In this document: positions 44,670 to 56,959 of the stretch, in pieces
How positions within the stretch are numbered: the stretch's first letter is position 1
How the letters are laid out: every line of letters starts with the position of its first letter
Source: Okapia johnstoni
Taxonomy: Eukaryota; Chordata; Mammalia; Artiodactyla; Giraffidae
Assembly: GCA_024291935.2 (NCBI GenBank)
Contig: CM044307.1
Span: 97,469,461 to 97,533,460, forward strand
Direction of reading: 5' to 3'
DNA length: 64,000 nucleotides
Notes under the pieces: model-generated
Database searches by the model: none
Seen by the model: the letters and a program-made list of their open reading frames with translations, nothing else
What the model was told of the DNA's origin: nothing
Program-made: the position numbers and the translations under genes

Positions 44670-45640
44670 GAAAAACAGAGAAGAACGATCTGTCTTAATG
44701 GAAGCTCCATAAAGACCGCCCATTGCTTCCTGCTCTCTCGATCTCTGGAGCTGCTCAACTATCTGTTCTTTCCAAAACTCAGTTTCTCAGCTTTTACTTT
44801 AAGAGTGTGAGCTGATCATTCTAGTGGTTTACTTAAATTAGTCAAAGAACTCTAAATGCTGGACATAGATACTATTTCAGTCACTTATAAGCAAAACAGG
44901 CGACCTCTGAATAATAAAACAAAAATGAAAATTAAATTCAAAATATTTCAAAATGCATTTACAAAAGTGAAATCAATGTCAGACCTAGACTATAAAACAC
45001 TATACATGCTATCATAAGAAAAAATACTATAGCGTTATATTCACCCATCTGTTTCTGGCTAGGTGCCCTAACTTCATTAAATAAGATCCATCATATGAAC
45101 ATCATGCAAGATCAGGTTTTTATCAGAGTCATAAGGAGAAAAGATTGTGTTTAATCAGAAATGTGATCTTTACCTCAATGTTAGTTTGGATCTTACTATC
45201 CAAGGTGCTTCCTCTGGAGCTCCTATTTCATATCTTCTCATCCACCATCAAATGAAAGATTTGTGGTCAACTGCATGATTAGTACTAAGAAGAGAAACAT
45301 ATCCAAAAATATCTATTCAAGCAGCTGACTGACATTTCCATTTGTCTGACTGATCTACTTCAGTCTTCATGAAACAAACACAGGAATGCACACAAAGTGA
45401 TGACAAACTCTTCTCACGCCCCAGACCACAGTCAATCTGTAACAACTTAAAGAGAGAAACTTACCAACCTACCTCTACCTCAACACCTACCTGGTTTCTA
45501 AAATTCTAAGTTGCGTCAAGTGCTAAGCTAAGAAATATCTTTCAGAGGAGAAATGTGATTTTAGTAAGAAGAAAAAAATACACATATATTTCTACTGTGG
45601 CCTAAGACTTTATTTTACACTATGAGTTAATTAAAATGCA
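44670..45640. other. Unrecognised sequence next to the exon candidate
   Basis: No repeat recognised. A further minus-strand exon-like stretch, 45174-45222, has a good donor (gag|gtaaag) but a poor acceptor. Confidence 0.3.
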
Positions 45641-45647
45641 TAATCCA

Positions 45648-45785
45648 GGGAATTCCCTTTTGGTTCGGTGGTTAGGATTCGGCGCTTTGACTGCAGAGGG
45701 CTGGATTCAGTCCCTGGGGAACTAAGATCCGACAGGCCGCACGTCTGAGGCCAAAGAAAAGGAAAGGAAAGAAAAAACAAAGAAA
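45648..45785 (+). mobile_element. CHR-2 SINE with perfect target duplication
   Basis: 'ggaattcccttttggttcggtggttaggattcggcgctttgactgcagagggc' with the gaaaaggaaagg tail. aaaatgcataa occurs at 45633-45643 and 45786-45796. Confidence 0.95.
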
Positions 45786-45799
45786 AAAATGCATAACTG

Positions 45800-46740
45800 A
45801 GTTCCATCATCAACAGTTCCAATACGCAAGAAGTGAAGAAAATGAATACAAAATAGGCAGGACATAAAAATCTCTGTCTGGTAAAGTATACCATATAATT
45901 GGAAGAACCAAATATGCACATGCAACATGTGTATTATTGATTTGACAAATAGAAGTTTGTACATAACTGAATACATGTTACATTTACCTTTTCTCCTAAT
46001 ATGTTTACTCTTAGACGAGTCAAGGAGGTTTAACAAGAAAAATAAAAGCATCTGGGCACTGTCCCAAAACCAAGAACCCAGGACTTTTTACATGTAGCCA
46101 GAAACTAGATTAAATGCAATCTGTATCTAATATTTTTCTTCAACATGTTTCCCTTAAGCACACTCTATAGTTTTGGCAACTGCCATCAGAGTTCTTCCAA
46201 CATTTATGCAGCAGACTGCTTTAGGCAAGGCTGGGATGTTTCTGGTAAAGAGACAGAAGAAGGAAAAGAAATATGTGAAGTAATTAAAAAGTGTTACAAT
46301 TTCATTTCCTGTCAAGTTTCAGATTTGATATTTAAATACTTGGCTTCTGGTACACACTTCTGCTACTGCAGCTCCAATTTGCTGACCTTCTCAAAAATCA
46401 TATATATGTACCAAAGAAATGTAGGATTGCTTATTGTCAATGATAGTGACACAAAGGAAAACCCCCAATACTAATTTCTTCCAGCCAGCTGAAAGCAGTT
46501 AACATCTTCCATAATATAAACAACATGTGCCCTGGCAAATACCAAACACAAAGCTCCTGCTGATGGCAACATCTCTGAAAGCAGAAGCTAACAAAGACAA
46601 ATGAAAACCAAAACCCAACAATGCAAACACAAGCAGTGAGGGCAAGGGAGTAAAGTATGCAAAGATTTTTTCTTCTATTTTCAAAATAATGTCTGGTTGG
46701 GGGGTTTACACTATCTCTAAAAAATTATAAAAATAAAGTG
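45800..46740. other. Unrecognised sequence with a 109-residue frame
   Basis: The plus-strand frame 46145-46474 (109 residues) has no domain I recognise, no repeat match and no supporting signals. It may be a chance frame or a remnant. No other content recognised. Confidence 0.3.
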
Positions 46741-46744
46741 TATG

Positions 46745-48078
46745 GCATTGGGATACCATGTATATATATATACCAATGGAACAGAAGCAGAAGTCCAGAA
46801 ATGGATCACACACAGTAAATTATTTTTCAACAAAGGTGCCAAGGAAATCTAATGGAAAAAACAAAAAAATACTTTCAACTAAAACTAGTTATTAGTTAAA
46901 AGGAAAAAATTAGTTAAAAGGAAAAAACCTTGGCTCTTACACTAAACACAAAAATTACCTCAAAATGAATTATAGACCTAAATATAGAAACACTGTAAAA
47001 CTTCTAAAATAAAACACGAGAGAAAATCTTCACAACTCTGCAGTAGGCAAAAATTTCTTAAGGGATCAAAAGCACAAACCATGAAAGAAAAACTAGTATG
47101 CTGAACTTCATAAAACTTAAAAGCTTCTCCTCTTCAAAAACAGTTAAGAAAATAAAAAGGCAAGCCACAGACTGGGAGAAGACAGGCACTATATATATAT
47201 ATATACACACACATACATATATATGACACATATATATACAGATATATATATGACAGATAACTAAGATCTTGACTACATTTAAGGGGGAAAAAAAAACTCT
47301 TAAAAGTTAATAATAAGAAGAAAATACCAATTTTCAAATAGACAAAGATTTTTAAATTTACCAGAAAAAGATACAAATAACCAATAAACCCATGAAAACG
47401 TGTTTGATACCACTGGTCACCAATGAAATACAAACGGAAAATCATGAGACATTACTGCATAATCACTAGCATGGCTAAAAAATTTCCACTGACAATGTAA
47501 GTTTTGATGAGGATGAGAGGCAAACAGAACTCTCATACATTGTTGGTGGGAATGCAAAATGGTACAGCCACTCTTAGACAATTACACAGGAAAAATGGAA
47601 ATATATCCACTCAAAGACCTGTACATGGACTTTTCATAGCAGCTTAACTTTTTACAGCCAAAATCTAGAAACAACTCAAACTATCTATCAACAGGTGAAT
47701 GGTGATGGTTAAACAAATTATGGTATATTCCATCCTATACAACTGAACTGTATCTAACAATAAAAAGAAACAATTTCAAACACACACTGAGCAAAAGAAG
47801 CCAGACAAGGGAATATAGTCTCTGATTCTATATATGTGAAATTCTAGAACAAACAAAGACCATCTATAGGGGATAGAATGCAGATCAGTTACTGCCTGGG
47901 GGAGAGAGCGGAGAATGAGAGACATGAAGTGGGAGAGGGCACAAGGGATCTGGGAGACTGATGAAAATCTTCTGTATCTTGACTGTGGTGGTTGTACATT
48001 GGTCAAAATGCAAACTATATTCTTTAAGTGGGTATATTTTATTCTATGTAAATCATACCTGAATTTCAAAAAACTTTA
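46745..48078 (+). mobile_element. Old L1M, ORF2 C-terminus and 3' UTR
   Basis: Diverged sense L1: 'caatggaacagaagcagaagtccag', 'ttttcaacaaaggtgccaagg', 'actcaaaatgaattatagacc'-type sequence, and 'gcaagccacagactgggagaag'. The 3' end reads 'gtaaatcatacctgaatttc'. A (TA)n/(CA)n microsatellite lies at 47191-47263, and an 18-base doublet (tagttaaaaggaaaaaa) at 46893-46928. Confidence 0.8.
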
Positions 48079-48236
48079 AGTGCTGTCAGTGATTTAAGTG
48101 GTAGAGAGGACGAAAGGAAAGATTACAGAAAGAAAGGCAGAATGACATTATAAAAAGCTATGTTTTTAAAGATCAGAAAGTTAAAATTCGGCACAGCTAA
48201 AATTAGGACTATAACAGGGAATTTATTTAACTTCAA

Positions 48237-49543
48237 AGAAAGGCAATGCTAAAGAATGTTCAAACTACCACACAATTTGACTCATCTCACACACTAGCAA
48301 AGTAACGCTCAAAATTCTCCAAGCCAGGCTTCAACAGTATGTGAACTGTGAACTTCCAGATGTTCAAGCTGGATTTAGAAAAGGCAGAGGAACCAGAGAT
48401 CCAATTGCCAACATAAACTGGATCATAGGAAAAGCAGGAGAGTTCCAGAAAAACATCTACCTCTGCTTTATTGACTATGCCAAAGCCTTTGTGTGGATCA
48501 CGACAAACTGTGGAAAATTCTGAAAGAGATGGGAATACCAGAACACCTGACCTGCCTCCTGAGAAATCTGTATGCAGGTCAGAAAGCAACAGTTAGAACT
48601 GGATATGGAACAACAGACTGGTCCCAAATCAGGAAAGGAGTACATCAAGGCTGTATACTGTCACCCTGCTTATTTAACTTATATGCAGAGTACATCATAA
48701 GAAACGCTGGGCTGAAAGAAGCACAAGCTGGAATCAAGATAGCGGGGAGAAGAGAAATATCAATAGCCTCAGATATGCAGATGAAACCACCCTTATGGCA
48801 GAAAGCAAAGAAGAACTAAAGAGCCTCTTGATGAAAGTGAAAGAGGAGAGTCAAAAAGTTGGCTTAAACATTCAGAAAACTAAGATCATGGCATCCGGCC
48901 CATCACTTCATGGCAAATAGATGGGGAAACAGTGGAAACAGTGAGAGACTTTAATTTTGGGGGCTCCAAAATCACTGCAGATGGTGACTGCAGCCATGAA
49001 ATTAAAAGACGCTTGCTTCTTGGAAGAAAACCTATGACAAACCTAGACAGCACATTTAAAAGCAGAGACATTACTTTACCAACAAAGGTCCGTCTAGTCA
49101 AAGCTATGGTTTTTCCAGTAGTCATGTATGGATGTGAGAGTTGGACTATAAAGAAAACTGAGCACTGAAGAATTGGTGTTTTTGAACTGTGGTGTTGGCG
49201 AAGACTCTTGAGAGTCCCTTGGACATCAAGGAGATCCAACTAGTCCATCCTTAAGGAAATCAGTCCTGAACATTCATTGGAAGGACTGATGCTGAAGCTG
49301 AAACTCCAATACTTTGGCCATCTGACGCGAAGAACCGACTCAGTGGAAAAGACCCTGATGCTGGGAAAGATTGAAGGCGAGAGGAGAAAGGGACGACAGA
49401 GGATGAGACGGTTGGATGGCATCACCAATGTGATGGACATCAGTTTGAGTAGGCTCTGGGAGTTGGTGATGGACAGGGAAGCCTGGGGTGCTGCAGTCCA
49501 TGGGGTCGCAAAGAGTCAGACACCACTGAGTGACTGAACTGAC
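48237..49543 (+). mobile_element. BovB LINE, 1.3 kb
   Basis: Sense BovB from the RT fingers region ('atgctaaagaatgttcaaactaccacac') to the 'gagtgactgaactga' end. The coding frame is broken: five bases are missing near 48490 and extra bases occur near 48745. Confidence 0.95.
48493..48819 (+). pseudogene. BovB reverse transcriptase remnant
   Basis: Starts MDHDKLWKILKEMGIPEHLT and includes the GVHQGCILSPCLFNLYAEY palm motif. The catalytic box, just downstream in a shifted frame, reads YADE (48774-48785) instead of YADD. With the frameshifts this copy is dead. Confidence 0.85.
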
Positions 49544-49640
49544 CAATAAATTGGGAATAACTCACAGGATAGCTATGAAAATTAAATGAGATAGCTCTAA
49601 CACTATACCTGGTATACATCACAGAAACACAGCTCAGAAT

Positions 49641-49858
49641 CAGAATCAGTGTCAGTGTTAGTCGCTCAGCTGTGTCCAACCCTTTGCGACCCCATGGACT
49701 GTAGCCCACCAGGCTTCCCTGTCCATGGAATTCTCCAAGCAAGAATACTGGAGTGGGTTGCCATTCCCTTCTTCAGGGGATCTTCCCAAACCAGGGATTG
49801 AACCTGGGTCTTTTGCATTGCAGGCAGATTCTTTACTGTCTGAGCCACCAGGGAAGCT
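49641..49858 (-). mobile_element. Bov-tA SINE with perfect target duplication
   Basis: Antisense element ('gttagtcgctcagctgtgtccaac' to 'gtctgagccaccagggaag'), flanked by agctcagaat at 49631-49640 and 49859-49868. Confidence 0.95.
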
Positions 49859-49892
49859 AGCTCAGAATAGTTAAATCTGTATCTATCCATTT

Positions 49893-50012
49893 GAATAGGA
49901 AATGGCAACTCACTCCAGCATTCTTGCCTGGAAAACTCTATGGACAGAGGAGCCTGGTGGGCTACCATCGATGAGGCTGTAAAGAGTTGGACACAACTGA
50001 ATGACTGAGCAC
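49893..50012 (+). mobile_element. Bov-A unit, 5'-truncated
   Basis: 'aggaaatggcaactcactccagcattcttgcctgg' to 'gagttggacacaactgaatgactgagcac'. Confidence 0.9.
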
Positions 50013-50014
50013 AT

Positions 50015-50876
50015 ATTTACCCAAGTTAAGTGTTAAGGTGAAACCAAGAAAATAAGTAATAATTACATAGAATAAAGAGTTTTAGAGGAAGTAATTTTAG
50101 ACACCAGTTTTAAAAAGAGAAAAGAAAATGAATGAAAGGATGCAGGTGGAGGGAATAGCAATGCACAGAAGAATGGAGGCAGAAGGAGCAAACTGTGTGT
50201 AGGAGATGGCAAAATTATCGTGTCTGTAGCAGCAAGTCCGTATACAGGAGTGACAAAAAAACCAGGGCAATAGTCCCATCTGACGCAAATATTCATTTAA
50301 ATTCTACAGTAGGATCCAGAATAGAAATGATACAATGATACTTCTTCTGAGAAAATATGAATACTTAACATTCATCAGTCTCTTGGAGGTTAGCCATAGT
50401 CCTCTCCAAAGAGAAATAATTATTAAAATGTAATTATAGCTAAGCAACATATGGACTTGCTGTGTAGCTGTCACTGTGCTCTTGAAATTATGAAAGCCTT
50501 TTACATTTTCCAAAATATGAATTCTGTAAGTGATTGTTATTTTGGAAAACAATACCAAAAAGTCTCCCCCCAAAACTATCAACTACAAGAATTATATCAA
50601 GGCACATTACTTAAAAAGGTACCAGAATGCTATAATTATATTTCAAGAGGCCTAAGTGATCAAGATTAGGATTCTTAGGTATTCATAATTTTGAAATATT
50701 TTTACATGTATACATTTTAAAATGTTTAATAAAAGAGTGCAGGGTTTGCATTTTTATGGCATTTAAACTAACTTAAATATTTGTTAAGATTTTACATATG
50801 TGGCAGGATAATTCCTTTGTATATTTTATATACAGAAAAGTGTTTTTTAAAATGCTTTGTACCTGGGACGTGCAAG
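50015..50876. other. Unrecognised sequence
   Basis: Positions 50130-50200 (ggatgcaggtggagggaatagcaatgcac) may be an L2-type remnant in antisense. The remainder is unrecognised. Confidence 0.3.
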
Positions 50877-50877
50877 G

Positions 50878-51099
50878 TAAGTCGCTTCAGTTGTGTCTGA
50901 CTCTGTGACCCTATGGACTGTAGCCGGCTAAGCTCTTCTGTCCACAGGATTCTCCAGGTAAGAATACTGAAGTGGGTTGCCATGCCCTCCTCCAGGGGAT
51001 CTTCCAGGGATCTTCTAGAGATCCAGGGATCAAACCTACGTCTCTTAAATCTCCTGCATTGGCAGGCAGTTCTTTACCACTAGCGCCACCTGGGAAGTC
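50878..51099 (-). mobile_element. Bov-tA SINE
   Basis: Antisense element with an internal duplication of 'ggatcttcca/gggatcttct' near 50998-51020. Confidence 0.92.
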
Positions 51100-51121
51100 T
51101 TCTATCTGAAGATTTGGCCAA

Positions 51122-51317
51122 ATCAATCGTGTCCAACTCGTTGCGACCCCATGGACTGCAGCCTACCACGCTCCTCTGTCCGTGGGATTTTCCAGGCAAG
51201 AGTACTGGAGTGGGCTGCCATTTCCTTCTCCAGAGGATCTTCCCGACCCAGGGATCGAACGTGGATCTCCCACACTGTAGGCAGACGCTTTACCGTCTGA
51301 GCCATCAGAGAACCCCT
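51122..51317 (-). mobile_element. Bov-tA SINE
   Basis: A second antisense element, 22 bases from the previous one. Its head reads 'ctttaccgtctgagccatcag' (antisense). Confidence 0.92.
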
Positions 51318-51319
51318 AA

Positions 51320-52266
51320 AATAGTAATAATCTGAGCTAATTTAGTTGCTAGAATGAGGAACATTCAGAAATACAGAATGAGTGGCACAATGAGAGACAT
51401 AATATTAAAGGACAATAATGCTGACCTTTAAACTGAGTAGCAGCAATGTAGCTCCAGTGAGACAACACAGCTACAGGATTGAATCAACTCAAGTCTCTTA
51501 CTGAGAAAGGACCATATATAGTGACAGTCAGCTGAAAAACAAGGTTTTACCTGCTCCACCCACCTCAGAGCTATAACCAGTTAGAGGCCGTGGCCCAGAG
51601 TAGAACATCCAGAGACTAAAGAATGACCTTATCTACCTTTGCTTTTTTGGCCCTGTATGTTATATATCTAAGTAATAACTGAAGTCTCTATGAAGACATA
51701 AAAAATTATTGATATATCAGTCACAAATGCTTGTCTTTTTAATATTTATTTTTCATGACAATAGGATGTTATATCATAAAATACTTTTCAAAGAATTTCC
51801 TCTTTGTACACTAAAAAAGGAAGCTACTAAAGAAATATAAATTAGAAAAAAGTTTTTACTAATAAGATTAGCAGTGAACGATTAGGTAAGACCCACCACT
51901 GTTTTTTGTTTTCAGTTTTTATTGAAAGCAGATCTGGGGAGGCTAATACTGCTAAAGATTATTTATTATTTTTAAAATTAGGATTGTGAAACTTTTAAAA
52001 TCAAACACCTCCAAAATAACTAAAGGGATGATAAGAAATATGAGAGCAGTCCTTTTATGTATAGTTCAAAGGCTTTATCACTGTAAATAGACTTATTTTA
52101 TTTCGAGGTGGGAAATTTGCCCATGGTGCATAGTCAGGTTAAAGCTAGGAGGAAGAGGTTCAAAATTTAAAGGAATAAGAAAGTCTGTTATGGGAAGCCC
52201 TGAGAGCTACTATTGGATAAGTGGAGAGGAAAAGTCACCCTGAATCTCTTACTTAAAAGTGTGAAG
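51320..52266. other. Unrecognised AT-rich sequence
   Basis: No repeat or gene recognised. Confidence 0.3.
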
Positions 52267-52268
52267 TA

Positions 52269-52344
52269 TTTGGTTGACCAAAAAGTTTGTTCTGTTTTCC
52301 CATAAGATTATGGAAGAACTGAACTAACTTTTTGGCCAACCCAA
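52269..52344 (+). mobile_element. Mariner-type MITE, 76 bases
   Basis: The ends tttggttgaccaaaaagtt and aactttttggccaacccaa form an inverted repeat, with TA at 52267-52268 and 52345-52346. Same family as 43055-43134. Confidence 0.9.
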
Positions 52345-52349
52345 TATAT

Positions 52350-52858
52350 TCGAAGCCAATCATAAAAGAACTATTCTTCTTTAATCTCTGCCTTAATAAA
52401 ATGCTACTTGAAAAAAATAGCTAATTTTCTAAAAAGAGTTTAAGCACAAAAAATCAAATATGAAGGCCAGAGAAATTCAAAATATATAAAAGTGATGAGA
52501 AAATATTAGAATAATACAACTTTAGGATTAGGAATACGAAGAGTCCCTACAAGTTTTAAGGACAAAGAACACTATGGATAAAAAAAGGTGAAAGTAATTA
52601 AAAACAGATGAAAATGAAAAGGAAATAAGATAAGATCACTGGAGACATGGAAAGCAGGAAGTAAATGTAATACTCACAATAAGAGCAGAGCAGTACTAAC
52701 TCCAAAGCCAGACCACTGCATTCAGAGAGTCTTCACACTAGGACTGCTCTGCCTTCTCAAGTGCTTTGTGAATGTGTTACTTAGCAAGGAACTGCAAAGC
52801 GGAAAGGCAAAGAGCAGAAGGCACCGCTGCTGCCTCAGAGCCACGTCTCCTATTCTTT
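52350..52858. other. Unrecognised sequence
   Basis: Nothing recognised. Confidence 0.3.
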
Positions 52859-52859
52859 G

Positions 52860-53068
52860 TTGTTGTGGTTGAGCCACTCAGTCGTGTCCGACTCTGTTTG
52901 ACCCCACGGACTATAGCCCGCCAGGCTCCTCTGTCCATGGGATCCCAGGTAGAATACTGCAGTGGGTTGCCATTTTCTTATCCAGGGGATCTTCCCAACC
53001 CAGGGATTGAACCTCTGTCTCCTGCACTACAGGAGGATTCTTTACCACTGAACAATCTGGGAAGCCCT
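52860..53068 (-). mobile_element. Bov-tA SINE
   Basis: Antisense: 'gagccactcagtcgtgtccgactctg' to 'ttctttaccactgaacaatctgggaagccc'. Confidence 0.93.
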
Positions 53069-53104
53069 TAGAGATATCAGAAATCTTCAAATCAATCACT
53101 GACC

Positions 53105-53220
53105 GTCTCTAAATTTCACAGATGTAGAAACTAATCATAGAGGGATTAAGTGACTTGCCCAAGATCATGGAGCAAAAGAGACCAGAACCCCAGTCTCAAC
53201 ACTCAGTTTGATGTTCAGAG
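53105..53220 (+). mobile_element. MIR fragment
   Basis: 'tttcacagatgtagaaac' followed by 'gagggattaagtgacttgcccaagatcatgg' is a clear MIR core. Confidence 0.75.
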
Positions 53221-53224
53221 AACA

Positions 53225-53850
53225 AAATATAAATTCAATGGGAGGAATTATTAAGATTCAGCCTTTTAGATTTAATATGTATTGACTGGTGGAAAAAAAA
53301 CTGCAAAACAGCATTATAATCCCAGTTCTGTTTTTTTTTTTTTAATTATACATACATGTACATATACAGAGAGAGAGAAAGGCGGAAGGGGGTTAGGGGA
53401 AGAAGGGACAAGGGGAAGAATACCTGGAAGAATAATACCAAACTGATAATAAGCAGACTCTTCAGGACATAAAGTAGGGTCTAGTGGCAACAGAAACTAA
53501 CTGGATGAGCTTCCATAGCTGTTGAACTTTACAAACAGCATATGTTGATGTTTTTGCTTTAAAAAACATTAGGCAAAAACATGTCACCAAGAAAATGCAT
53601 CTCCAAACGGCTTAAGTCTGTCTTCATCCCCCTGTCTCATGTGTATGCACACCATGCACAGGCACAAAACTTGAAAGATGTTACTTTGTAATTGGGGTTG
53701 ACCTTGAAATTATCTTAATTTGGCTTCACATTAAATGTGGTCTTCCTTAAGAATAGAGTAACATTAACATGTTAGAATAATTCTAACAAGCTAGGGTAAC
53801 TAAAGAAATTAAAAGTTTGAATTATAAAACACATTTTAAGGATTTTCCTT
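53225..53850. other. Unrecognised sequence with simple runs
   Basis: A T-run (53329-53343), an agagagaga tract and a G/A-rich tract (53369-53417). No gene. Confidence 0.35.
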
Positions 53851-53852
53851 TA

Positions 53853-53930
53853 TACCTGGAACTAACACAACACTAAATCAACTGTGCTTCAATTTATTTA
53901 ATTTTTTAATTTTAATTTTTTAGATACCTA
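53853..53930 (+). mobile_element. Bovine L1 3' end, short insertion
   Basis: 'atacctggaactaacacaacactaaatcaactgtgcttcaatt' with an A/T-rich tail. Confidence 0.65.
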
Positions 53931-54339
53931 ATAGTAATAGAAGATGAATTAATATATTTGTAATGAATAAGAGTATTTGTAACTTAAAAAGTACTTTCAT
54001 ATAAATACACACTAAAATGGTTTCAATCATGTTAAAAAAATCTTCTTGGTAGGCTAAACATCCGCCCCACAACTTCCCTCCCATAAGTTTACTTATGGCA
54101 TTCCTTGCAAAATGGTAAAGACAATGATAAACTTGAGCTCAGTCCTCTATGTAAATTATGAATTTCAAAATCAATAGGTCCAAACACTGAGATTTTATTA
54201 ATATCATATAGTTCTCAATAGAACCATATGCTGGTTAGTTGCCCATCAAGGTTATCTACTTTTCCCATATTTTGGAATTTTAAATATCTCATCAAAGAAT
54301 AAAGAATAAGTAAATTATATTTTCTTCGCTCCTCCTTCC

Positions 54340-54681
54340 ATTTCCTTCTGAACCCACTGAAATCTGGTGCCTGCCTCTATAATCCCACTACAGTCATTCA
54401 CACGAAGATCCTTCATTGCCAAGTTTAATGCTTCCTTTGCCATGCCCTTCCAAAGATGCTCCTGGTGGTCTAGTACCTCTAACCAATCCTTTTCTAATTC
54501 TTTCCCTAGCTCCCTTCACTGTTACAGGTCTTGTAAACTAAAGGATCTCAGTGTTTCATTCCATTAGAACCTCTGCTCCTCTTCTTATCTCCAAATACCC
54601 TCTTCATGCAGTTACTCCATATTCACATCACCAACTTAGAACCTTCTCCTATACCAAAATCACGTTATCTAGTGACCAGCA
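54340..54681 (+). mobile_element. Probable L2/CR1-type LINE, left part
   Basis: C/T-rich sequence of the same kind as 19480-20110 (gcttcctttgccatgcccttcc, ccctagctcccttcactgttac). Broken by a MER5A-like element at 54682. Confidence 0.35.
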
Positions 54682-54845
54682 GCAGAGGTTCAAAAACTTT
54701 AGGAAGAAGCATCAGAATCACCAGCAAGGCTTGTTCAAAATCACATTTCTAAGCTCCACTCTCAAAGCTTCTGATTCAACAGGCCTCATTAAGAACCCAA
54801 GAACCTGCGCTTCTAATAAGCTCTCAGGTGACACACCTTGAGACC
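54682..54845 (+). mobile_element. MER5A-type hAT element
   Basis: 'gcagaggttcaaaaactttagg', 'gcatcagaatcaccagcaaggcttgtt', 'caaagcttctgattcaacaggcc' and the end 'gacacaccttgagacccactgg' follow the MER5A consensus, including its inverted ends. Confidence 0.8.
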
Positions 54846-54849
54846 CACT

Positions 54850-55420
54850 GGCCTACAGGATTCTCCCTCGGATAAGCCATAGAGACCTTAATTTCAACAC
54901 AGCCTAATGAGTCTCCCAGCATCTACCCTGGTAGCTTCAAACCATCTTACACAGTACCCAGAGTGATTATGCTAAACTTGATCATTTCACGATCCCTTTG
55001 TTTAAAATATTCTAATGGACTTTGACACAAAAATCAAAGTCCTTAACAAGATCTTTCAAGTCTTGCATGATCTGGCCCTTGCCTACTGTGCCACATTACT
55101 GTCACTCTCATTATTATTTTTTTTTTACACAGTGGACTCTCAGTTCTAGCAAAAGCCAAGTTCCTTGCTGTTCCAGGATATTTAAACAAGATGTTCTGCC
55201 AGAAATATTGTTTTTTTCCCTCTCAGCTTAAGTCACCTTCCTTGGCTCCCCTCCCCAATAGGTCAGCAAAATCTTCTATCACCCTCTTATTTCCTCCTCT
55301 TAGCACTGTCTACAGTGGTGATTACACAGTGAATTGCACATTTTGTAGCTTACAGTCTGTTCCCCATCCTTCCCACACACACAAATTCAAAGAGGTCACA
55401 TGTCTATCTAGTTCCCACTA
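54850..55420 (+). mobile_element. Probable L2/CR1-type LINE, right part
   Basis: 'cttgatcatttcacgatccctttgtttaaaatattctaatggac' and 'aatcaaagtccttaacaagatctttcaagtcttgcatgatctggccc' resemble an old LINE coding end. The family assignment is inferred. Confidence 0.45.
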
Positions 55421-55443
55421 AATTTTCAATCCCGTGCATAATG

Positions 55444-55654
55444 AAAGTCAAAGTGTTAGTCGCTCAGCTGTGTCTGACTCTTCGCAACCCCATGAACTAT
55501 AGCCCACCAGGCACCTCTGTCCATGGGATTCTCCAGGCAAGAATACTGGAGTGGATTGCCATTCCTTTCTCCAGGGGATCTTCCCCACCCAGGGAGCAAA
55601 CACAGGTCTCCTGCATTGCAAGCAGATTCTTTACCGCCTGAGCCACCAGGGAAT
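55444..55654 (-). mobile_element. Bov-tA SINE
   Basis: Antisense: 'gttagtcgctcagctgtgtctgactc' to 'ttaccgcctgagccaccaggga'. Confidence 0.93.
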
Positions 55655-55659
55655 GACTT

Positions 55660-56955
55660 ACACTCAAATATCTGTTGAATTAAAGGTCTTGTAACAGTCA
55701 ATTATTCTGAAACTTCAAAAGGAAAAGTATTATGAAAAAGGGACTGGAGGCATTTTTTAGTATCCCTTAATAATCACAAATGAGGAAGCTTCATTAAACT
55801 CTATCCTTTGAGATTTTAAATTAAAAAAAATGATGCTTGAAAACATAAAATGAAATCTTCCTGTCACAAGTTCTTCTGCAACAAGATATATAGGTATAGT
55901 ATTGCTTAGTATCTGTACCAATAGAGTACAGCACTGATATCCAAAGCCATTCAGTAATATATGTTCATAATGTCCCCCAGTATAATTTTTGCAAAAAAGT
56001 TATTTTATGTGTAAACCTAAATCAAAGAGTATACTCAGGCATAGCAGCAGAAGTGGTTTTAGTTCATACTAGGAAATGAGACAAGGTAGTTGATTGGAAT
56101 TAAATTATACAATAAATATGAATATAATTGAGAATTATATTATGAAAACAAATGTTATATAGATTCTGATCTCCTTTAAAATGGAAAGACTACCACCTGC
56201 CTGCCATGTATAATTCATTCACCAACTCTGAAGCACATGCTAAATCAGCACAGCACTGGCCTAAGTCACAGAGAACAAGTATAACTATTTTAAGATGTAA
56301 CTTTAACTAATTTAGCAGAATTTACATCCAAATAAAGGTTATCGCCATTAGAGTAGTCATTTTTAGACTATTTCAACTTGCCATCACACAAAACAATTCT
56401 AGAACTCCTCTCTTCTAATCACTTTCTTAGCTACCATATAAATGACACAAGAATATTAGGCTTCATCCTTTTGGTTACTGATTATTTTTAACTAAAAATG
56501 GCATTTCTTATTTTGTTCCCTAATTTTCTGTATGAGACTCAGTTCAGAATGACTTCCCATTTTTTCCAAATATCAAATTCATTCCCCAAAGATGTCATTT
56601 GCCATCAGAGAATATAGGTAAAAGAATGAGGTCAAAAGAATAGTTTCAAAAGTGTTTTTGAAAAACAGTGACATTACTGAAATCAATTCAAAATAACTCT
56701 GAACACATCAATCATCTCTTAAACATGTAAGTTTTAACATGCTTATCTCAAAGCTGGTCACACATTTCTACCCCAGGCACAAGTCAGAGAGGCCTGATCC
56801 CTGACTTCTGGTTTCCCTGAATAACACATGATAACATGCAGAAGCACATTTACTATAAAGTACAGATTAAGAAATGCAACTAATCTTAAGAATAAAATCT
56901 AGTGTTCTACTCTAACAACATGGCTTGGAAAGGCAGTACTGTATTCTGAAAAAAA
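55660..56955. other. Unrecognised AT-rich sequence
   Basis: No repeat or gene recognised with confidence. Confidence 0.3.
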
Positions 56956-56959
56956 CATG

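Noticed and set aside
46145..46474. 109-residue plus-strand frame outside recognised repeats.
   Set aside because: No recognisable domain, no promoter or splice support; it can only be kept as a chance frame.
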